This document shows positions 57,340 to 64,000 of a stretch of DNA of 64,000 nt, in pieces. The DNA is from Hepsetus odoe. Lineage: Eukaryota; Chordata; Actinopteri; Characiformes; Hepsetidae. The stretch is from the NCBI GenBank assembly GCA_017165825.1, contig CM029369.1, forward strand, positions 4,291,985 to 4,355,984. Reading direction: 5' to 3'. Made by a program: the position numbers and the translations under genes. Numbering within the stretch: the stretch's first letter is position 1; each line of letters begins with the position of its first letter. The notes beneath the pieces were generated by a model. The model saw only the letters and a list, made by a program, of their open reading frames with translations. It was not told where the DNA came from and did not search any database.

Positions 57340-57800
57340 ATTATTACTGCTGGGCTGTAAAAAATACCCACACTGCAGATTCATACTGGAAATAAATCAC
57401 CCACAGTCAAGACTCTCACACTGTGAAAATACACACTGCGTATTTATACTGAATTAACACCACTCTACAAGTGCCTGACTATAAAACTACCATTGCAGAT
57501 ACATACTGGATACAATTACTACACACTTAATACGGTCAAACTGTAAAAAACTAACAGTAGATTCATACTGGAATAAAATCACCCCACAGTTATTATATTG
57601 CAAAAAACACTGCATTCATACCGGATTAACACCAATCCATTGTTATTACTGCCCAACTCCAAAAATAAAAACACGCTGCAGATTCATACTGGAATTAAAT
57701 CCCCCCACACTTATTACTCACAGATGGATAAAAACAAACAGCAGATTAATACTGGAGTAACATCCCAGTTAGTACTGCCAGACTTTAAAACAACAGCAAA
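57340..57800 (+). repeat. Degenerate ~61-bp tandem array
   Basis: The word GATTCATACTGGA or close variants starts near 57378, 57440, 57498, 57560, 57613, 57681 and 57743, spaced 53-68 bp apart. Around it each unit has CTGTAAAAA...CACTGCA before and ACACC...CCCACA...TTATTACTG after. It is an old satellite-like array of at least seven units. Confidence 0.8.
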
Positions 57801-58549
57801 TTTAAACTGTCAATATTCATTAAATGCTCAGCAAACGCTTTGCAGATAAATCCAGCGTGCCTCCAGCAAGGCTTTAGCTCAAGAGTGAACAGCATGATGC
57901 ATTGCTGGAAAATAAAATGTCTTTAAACACCCATTTGCATCACTTCAGTAAAGTTCACTTCAGTCTGAGCCATCAGATACAACGTATTCCACCGGGAGGT
58001 TTTATGAAATCATTTTTCTTCTAAAATAAGAATTCAATCATCCAATTCACATTAAGATCCAGCGCGTTTAAAGAAACCAATTTGTCTTTAGAAGTGTGAA
58101 AGAAAGAGCCCAAGAGAGGAAGGGAAATGTGAATTGCATATGAATCCAGTCCTGAGATAAATGCCTGAATTCAAGTCGGGGGAAGTACAACGGCCACTGA
58201 ATCGGTCATTTTTCCGTTTCAGTGGAATTTAATGGACTTGTTTTGCAAAAAGCGTCCAAACCAAGTGTTTACTTGAATGGCTGTCCCACGAGTGACATCA
58301 GAGGATCATGACACTGAAACGTTCCCTCAGAGCTCCATGGTTTGTGACTGATAAGTGTTTAATAGCGCGGAAATCTGGTTAAACAGCAGGGCATCGGCAG
58401 ATTGCTTCCCATTACAATTCTAATGGTACAATTAAAAGTCCAAAGAGGATTAACAAAGACACACACTTTTCTCTGCATGTCTGTCATAACTGGCACAACC
58501 GCTTCAATCACACGGACTGGGGACAGCTTAAGGATTACCCTGAAAAAAC
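57801..58549. other. Unique sequence, no gene
   Basis: No recognised feature. Confidence 0.5.
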
Positions 58550-58750
58550 AAGTGAAACTGACTATTAATCACTGTGAAACACAACAATCTGAATTCTCTG
58601 TATTTAACCCATACACACGGCTAGCAGGAGGCAGCTGATTAAAGCACCCAGGGAGCAGTGTTGGGGACAGTACCTTGCTCAAGGGTACTTCAGGGCAACC
58701 TATAGGGATTTAAACCCATGACCTTCCGATCCTGGGACCTAGTCCCTAAC
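58550..58750 (-). mobile_element. tRNA-derived SINE, A box lost
   Basis: On the minus strand: GTTAGGGACTAGGTCCCAGG, B-box-like GGTTTAAATCC, core and the end ATTAATAGTCAGTTTCACTT. Confidence 0.88.
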
Positions 58751-58751
58751 A

Positions 58752-58774
58752 ACGGCAGCGGTGGCCTAATGGCC
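58752..58774 (+). mobile_element. SINE head, 23 bp, opposing the previous copy
   Basis: CGGCAGCGGTGGCCTAATGG is the first part of a plus-strand SINE head, directly abutting the minus-strand copy. Confidence 0.7.
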
Positions 58775-59394
58775 GAAGTCAGCAGATCCTTACTTATTAA
58801 ATTATATTTTTATTTGATGCAGATTTTTTAATTGAATAATCTGCATTTTACTCATTCCAGTCTTTTGGTTACATCTTTTTTCTTTTCGGCTTCGCTGAAG
58901 ACTGCCTACTGCTCTGTTCCTCCCTTAACTCGCACATTGGAGCATTAACATTTTAATCTACTCTAAAAGAACCCCAAAAGAGAGTTACAGAGCAGACGGA
59001 ATGTCAGTTCTGCACAAATGTGTTTCCAGTTATGAGTTATTTAGTACTTTAGCAGTTTATTGATACTTTTGTGCTGCATTAATCTGAGTAGACTAATACT
59101 TTCACTTCACTTCCTCTCCAGTTCCACTTCCAGCTTCATATGTGCCCTCCTTAAAGAGGGATTAACCTTATGATACATTACAACAGAGACAGCAGACTGT
59201 TTACAGGTTCCAGAGTGACATGTACAATATCATTTCACTTCATCCTACCAATTAAAGATGCCTTGTTGATAGAGGCACATCTGGGAAAAATTGCCCCGTT
59301 TTGGGAACATGCATTTGTGTAGTGGGGCGATCTGAAAATAAACCAATTTTTTGTGCATTTGTTTTAGACAAATAAGATAATTGGCCTTGCCACA
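58775..59394. other. Unique sequence, no gene
   Basis: No recognised feature. Confidence 0.5.
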
Positions 59395-59550
59395 TTCAGC
59401 CTAGTCTTGAATGAGTGGGAATAAATGCCTGAGGGTGTTGCCAAGAAGACTGCTGGCCACAACCATCAAGATTCTGACAGACGTATTCTCAGTTTCCTTC
59501 AAATGGTGACTGAAGACCCATCTATTCAATGAGCACTCAGGATAATAACT
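59395..59550 (+). mobile_element. L2-like LINE C-terminal relic
   Basis: A plus frame reads LRVLPRRLLATTIKILTDVF, SVSFKW, a stop and LKTHLFNEHSG, which fits the L2-type C-terminal pattern LKTHLF. A CA tract (59591-59620) follows. Confidence 0.6.
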
Positions 59551-59588
59551 TCACCTTCATGCCATAAAGTAAAACACACACTTGCACA

Positions 59589-59590
<2 letters not shown>

Positions 59591-59620
<30 letters not shown>
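59591..59620. repeat. (CA)n microsatellite
   Basis: About 15 CA units. Confidence 0.95.
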
Positions 59621-59625
<5 letters not shown>

Positions 59626-59744
59626 AATATCTTGCATCTTCCATGTTTTCTTTATGTGATCTTAATCGAGTCCAAGTTTTAGACTGTGAAGAACATGACC
59701 TATAAAGTACTTGTAGACACTAGTCAAGCAACTGTTTGAAGAAC

Positions 59745-59845
59745 TGTTTGAAGCAGGAAGATGCAGAGGACCAGAAGAAATGGAGATGGTTAATCCGCTG
59801 TGGCGACCCCTAAACCGGAGCAGCCGAAAGGAAAAGAAGAAGACA
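59745..59845 (+). mobile_element. RTE-type LINE 3' end, about 100 bp
   Basis: GAAGCAGGAAGATGCAGAGG, AAATGGAGATGGTTAATCCG, CTGTGGCGACCCCTAAACCG and GAAAAGAAGAAGA. It lies between two L2-like relics. Confidence 0.88.
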
Positions 59846-59849
59846 CTAT

Positions 59850-60090
59850 TCAAGCATCTTGTCTCTTGTTCCCACAAAATATCAAGCACTGCTTATCCTT
59901 TGCTAAGTCCCTTGCTGTCTTCCCTTGTTGTCACCCGAATACCCACCTCTTCAGGGAATACTAATATTTCTTAAATAATCATGCTTGGCAAACCTTTTCA
60001 TCACTTACTTTTTCCATCACAAACCTTATTTTTTACTAAATGTAAGTGTGTATGTTGCCCTGAATGAGAGCATCTAACAGCATGTACAAC
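59850..60090 (+). mobile_element. L2-like LINE 3' relic
   Basis: A plus frame gives HPNTHLFREY (about 59933-59962), followed by AT-rich sequence and TTGCCCTGAATGAGAGCATC, a decayed form of the GATAAGAGCGTCTGC-type 3' tail. Confidence 0.55.
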
Positions 60091-61958
60091 ACAAAAGTCC
60101 TGAGTCACCCCTCATATCTTTATATCAAAGACTTCGACTTTGTTTTAATGTAATGAAAAGGCAGCCAGTGTCTAAAGAGGAGCTTTGGAAGGTCCTCCAA
60201 GAAGCCTGGAGAACTATTCTTGAAGATGATTTTAATTCCTGAATATTGATTTTAAAGTCATTTGGAGTTAAACATAAAAGCTTGATTAAAATTGCACATG
60301 AAACTCGCGACGTCACCTTTTTTAACACTTAACGGTGTTCTTTGAAGCTTTCAGAAGCCTGTAGGGACATTGTGACATCACAATGCATAAATGAGAATTA
60401 GCATTCAATTACTTAATTACTTATCTCTTTCATCTGCACTGTTCAAACACCAACGTTTGCAAACTCTCAGCAGTGATCAATAGCCCAGCCCCACATGTTC
60501 ATGTGCTGTGTCACATTCAACAGCTCTTTTCTTATTAGTTTATGAGAAAAAGCCTGAATCCAGTCATAATTATAAAATATTATTTGAGTTTTGAAGCTAG
60601 TAAGAAAGTTGCTTGTGCCAGTGTTGTTACTTTGTTTTATGTGGCTGTGTTTTTGTTGTAGCCCAGTTTTGAAAAGTGCCTTCCTCTTTGGTTAATTATT
60701 TTACAAAGGAACCCTCTTCACCTCACTTGTTAAAAGACCAAACAAGATTCTCTGATGAATAAAGGTAGACAATAGTTTATGTTTCTCTGCCCACCTCTGG
60801 GTGTGTTTTATTAAAATAAATGCACTGCATTATTAAACCAAATGTTGAGTTGTGTTTAGAAAGACCCCAGAAATCTAAGCAGCTTTGAAAAGCAGGTATG
60901 ATTAGGCCACACAGCACGGCACTGGATTAAAAGGGTCACCATCAGTAGTAAATGGAAAACGTCAACATCATGACAGCTTATCAAGGCTTAGAAAAGCAGC
61001 CTCATGTCGTTCCATTCAGGAAATAGCCCTGAGCAATATCCCTGTGCTAGCAGGCATCTCGTAGCGGGTGGCCAGATGAAAATTCAGCAAATGTCATTTT
61101 TACATTTCCGCTAAGAGCTCTCCTTTCGCATTCACCTGCACACAGGCCTCATAGTGGTTCCATGCACATTTCTTTTGCATGGGAGCTTATATGTATGATA
61201 GCCTCATACAAACAAGAACCATGGAGAATGAAATAGCAAATGGAGTTCATCCATAAGCTGGGCATCATAATAAACCATGCTGATGGCTCTCCTCCTCTGC
61301 ATCTCCTCCTCTATCCTTGCTTTGAAATAAAACTCCAGCTTATTGCTGGATTTTCTTACAATGCATCTCTCATAAGGGACATATCAGGTTTTTGTTTTGC
61401 AGCACTAGCCGCTATCTGTACTTGCAATTCATCTCTTACTAGAATCATCAAATAGTGTTCATTGCATGCAGGAAAGGACACGATGAATTAAACTCTGGGC
61501 AGTAATTACCTAAACGGTTGTGTGGAAGCAAACGTGGACTCTTCATGGACTCTGAAATAGGTAAAAACAGTAAAAAAATAAAAACAGGATAGTTAGTTAA
61601 TTCCATGAATAAACCATTCCTAGAATCAATAGCATGTTTGGCTTCCCCTTCAAATTCACAGCATGAATTCGCCCAGGCATGCATTTGCACATGGACAGAT
61701 ATTGCAAGGATCTTGGATGCAAACATTTCTAAGGCCCCTGAATTGTAGCTTATTAAATACAGAAAAATACATAGACACGAAGACCTGAAGAGCGAGACCA
61801 AACAGTAGTTCATGGTGGTTTTATCCGTTCTTTCCCTTTCTTTTAGAATGACTCTCATTAATAAACATTTTGTGATTGTTGTTGATCTCAAAAATAAAAT
61901 GTATAAGTCATAAATATTATGCTAAATTAAAAGTAGTCACACACATATGAGGAAAAAT
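60091..61958. other. Unique sequence, no gene
   Basis: 1.9 kb without a recognised gene. A minus-strand frame of 147 codons (61448-61891) includes a run of hydrophobic residues but no motif I can name. Confidence 0.45.
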
Positions 61959-62216
61959 GGGGGCAGCGGTGGCCTAGTGGTTAGAGAGTTGCCCCACATC
62001 GGAAGATTGTGGGTTCGATTCCCTCACCAGTGGGTTGCCCTGAGGTACCCTTGAGCAAGGTACTGTCCCCGTCACTGCTCCCTGGGCACTTTCAATAGCT
62101 GCCCACTGCTGCACGGTGTTTGTGTGCATGTGTTAAATGCAGAGGTCCAGTTTCATTGTGGTTCACGTGTGCTGTGCTGTGACCTCACAATTACGAGGGT
62201 TGTCACTTTCACTTTA
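61959..62216 (+). mobile_element. Full-length tRNA-derived SINE with intact A and B boxes
   Basis: GGGGGCAGCGGTGGCCTAGT, A box TGGCCTAGTGG (61970-61980, fits TRGYNNANNNG), B box GGTTCGATTCC (62012-62022, perfect), core CCTTGAGCAAGGTACTGTCC and CTGCTCCCTGGGCAC, then the 3' end TCACAATTACGAGGGTTGTC and ACTTTCACTTT. The 42-bp A-to-B spacing suits RNA polymerase III. It is the best reference copy in the window. Confidence 0.95.
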
Positions 62217-63189
62217 AACACACTGTCTAAAATAGTAGTTCCCATTCTTTATACTGGAGAATCCCCACTTTGAACGTTTAATCATTTCCCTGCTTTTTTA
62301 AACCAACTTCAACTCTGGAAAAGCATGTTAGGAAGTATTTTTTAGTGAGCAAAGAGAAGATTAAAATGTGCAGGTCAGGGGCTCCCATGACCAGAGATGG
62401 GAATCACTGGTGTAGAACATCCCATTTGACAACAAAATCCTTTAAGCCAGTAACAATATAAACTAAGAGGTCTGAGAATAGATGGTATTGATTCATTTAC
62501 TTCATGTATTTGGATGTATAGCTAGTTTTATAAACTAATTATTGCTTCCCTTCTTTACTGATATGCACTGCAGTTTGTGAAGTACATTAAATGCCCTGCA
62601 TGTCTTGTAAAATGCTCCATCAATCAAGATGCCTTGCCCTGCCTAGGTATTTATACAAATTTATGAAAAATGCAAGGTTAGATGTTTGGATCTGCAGTGA
62701 ATTTCCCACATACTCGATCTACATTAGGGTTGTGCTCCAAGTCCCCGTGAGGCCCTTTGCAGTCAGGGGGCCCTAGACATTGGCCCCACTGACTTGGGCA
62801 GTAATTCCTGGTCTTTAGAGGATAAGTGGTGCATTCTGTGTTGAAATTCTGCACTCCAGTGTTAAATCTGGATATGAGTTGCCTGGTTGCGGCTTTAGGA
62901 TTTAGGATTTTCTCTTTTGATCTCTCTGAAACACAAGCTACTTATCTATAGGATCACCAGTCATGAGTAGTTTTTTAATGGTTGCATTTTTCAAGTGCTC
63001 CTGACAAAACCTTTAAATGGCTCTCTGTGAAAAGTTCAGAAAGACAGCTGCTTGGAAGATGCTAGAACCAGAACACCAGGCCATAATTATACACACTAGT
63101 CATTCGTTTAGTCCAGTGGAGTTTGGCTTACCAAGCTGGTGATTAACCAGTAACACTAGTAACTAAAATATCTTAAGTCTAGTTTATTT
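62217..63189. other. Unique sequence, no gene
   Basis: No recognised feature. Confidence 0.5.
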
Positions 63190-63380
63190 GGAGAAAGATG
63201 TTGAAGATGGAGCTGCTAGGAAAGAGGAAAAGAGGAAGACCAAAGAGAAGGTTTATGGACGTGATGAGAGAGGACATGCAGGCAATTGGTTTGAAGGAAG
63301 AAGATGCAGAGCACTGGAAGAAATGGAGACGATTGATGCACTGTGGCTACAGCAGTCAAAATAATAATAAGAAGAAGAAG
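63190..63380 (+). mobile_element. RTE-type LINE 3' end with open frame
   Basis: The plus frame reads LKMELLGKRKRGRPKRRFMD, VMREDMQAIGLKEEDAEHW and KKWRRLMHCG, then a (AAT/AAG) tail with GAAGAAGAAG. It is the best preserved C-terminus of this family in the window but only 64 codons long. Confidence 0.9.
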
Positions 63381-63512
63381 TTTAATATTTGAAGGTGTAT
63401 GTGTTACAAGATGGCTTTAACAATTTTTGATATTTCATCACTTTTATAAGTTTGAAGTCATTTTTTCAAAAGAAAAAAATGCTTTGAAATGTAAATGTAC
63501 TTCGTTCCAGTA

Positions 63513-63879
63513 CAGTGGTGCCTTGACTTACGAGTTTAATTTGTTCCGTGACGGAGCTCGTTACTCAAATTCCTCGTATCTCAAATCAATTTCCCTGCTG
63601 ACATGAACTGGAATGCCATTAATCCGTTCTGGACCCCCAAAAAAACGCGGCGTTTATTTTGCTCCATGTTTTTAAATTAGAAACATGTGCTTAGAAATAA
63701 GGAATATTGTATAAAAACACAGTACAATAGTACTGCAATAAACTGGTTTTATTGAGTATAATGTACAGCATTCATAACCCCAGTTTTAGCTCTCAACTCA
63801 AAGCAAAAACGAGGCTGAGAGTCGGCTCGTATCTCGAAAAATTCGTTAGCTGGGACACTTGTATGTCAAGGCACCACTG
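63513..63879. mobile_element. 367-bp Tc1/mariner-type MITE with TA duplication
   Basis: The terminal inverted repeats begin CAGTGGTGCCTTGAC at the left (63513) and end GTCAAGGCACCACTG at the right (63879). TA flanks both sides (63511-63512, 63880-63881), as expected for Tc1/mariner insertion. The inner part repeats CTCGTATCTC words on opposite strands (CTCGTATCTC near 63574 and again near 63827). There is no transposase frame, so it is non-autonomous. Confidence 0.93.
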
Positions 63880-63881
63880 TA

Positions 63882-64000
63882 CTTAAACAGAGTTTCCTGG
63901 TATCTATACTTGAATGTTATTTTTTCTATTTATTAAGGAAATCTTTTGAAAGACTTTTTTTATTGTTACTCCCTACATTTTAACACAATTATCTGTACTT
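63882..64000. other. Unique sequence to the window edge
   Basis: No recognised feature. Confidence 0.5.

Noticed and set aside
57340..57800. CRISPR-like array of repeats and spacers
   Set aside because: Units are diverged along their whole length and of variable period; this is a eukaryotic satellite-like array, not conserved repeats with unique spacers.
61448..61891. 147-codon minus-strand frame with hydrophobic stretches
   Set aside because: No identifiable protein family; AT-rich codons easily give hydrophobic runs.
61970..62022. Possible functional tRNA gene
   Set aside because: The A and B boxes belong to a SINE head; no cloverleaf with an acceptor stem and anticodon arm could be built with confidence.

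Overview
The window is vertebrate nuclear DNA, almost certainly from a teleost fish. It has AT-rich single-copy sequence, CA/AT/GATA microsatellites, and a dense mix of repeat types usual in bony fish: a very abundant tRNA-derived SINE, V-SINE-type elements, RTE-type and L2-type non-LTR retrotransposon fragments, Tc1-like transposon remains and a small TA-flanked MITE. I cannot name the species. No operon, CRISPR array, rRNA or functional tRNA gene was seen. Nearly all ORFs are short and uninformative. The only ones with recognisable protein motifs are broken reverse transcriptases or transposase remnants.

Layout. 1-13 kb: unique sequence with dispersed SINEs, ending in a head-to-head SINE pair (12741-13086). 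13-31 kb: further SINEs, a broken RTE reverse transcriptase (15892-16522), RTE 3' ends (18377-18856), a Tc1-like relic (23420-24228) with a SINE at its broken end, and a V-SINE (25665-25970). 31-47 kb: a SINE inserted in a V-SINE (31164-31716), a cluster of RTE pieces including a rearranged copy (37779-38922) and a direct duplication (40407-40837), an L2-like relic and a second Tc1-like relic. 47.3-48.5 kb: the one stretch that looks regulatory, CpG-rich with a perfect CRE, an inverted CCAAT box, GC boxes and an E-box, next to possible minus-strand 5' exons. 48.5-64 kb: V-SINEs, an L2 element with a 297-codon RT frame inserted inside a SINE (51748-53568), a 69-bp triplicate, a degenerate ~61-bp satellite (57340-57800), a full-length SINE with intact A and B boxes (61959-62216) and a MITE (63513-63879).

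Function. The window reads as an intergenic or long-intron region shaped by retrotransposition, perhaps with the 5' end of a minus-strand gene near 48.3 kb. I found no convincing new biological system. The best leads are the promoter-like island, the L2-in-SINE insertion with a 4-bp target duplication, the SINE palindrome and the two tandem arrays.
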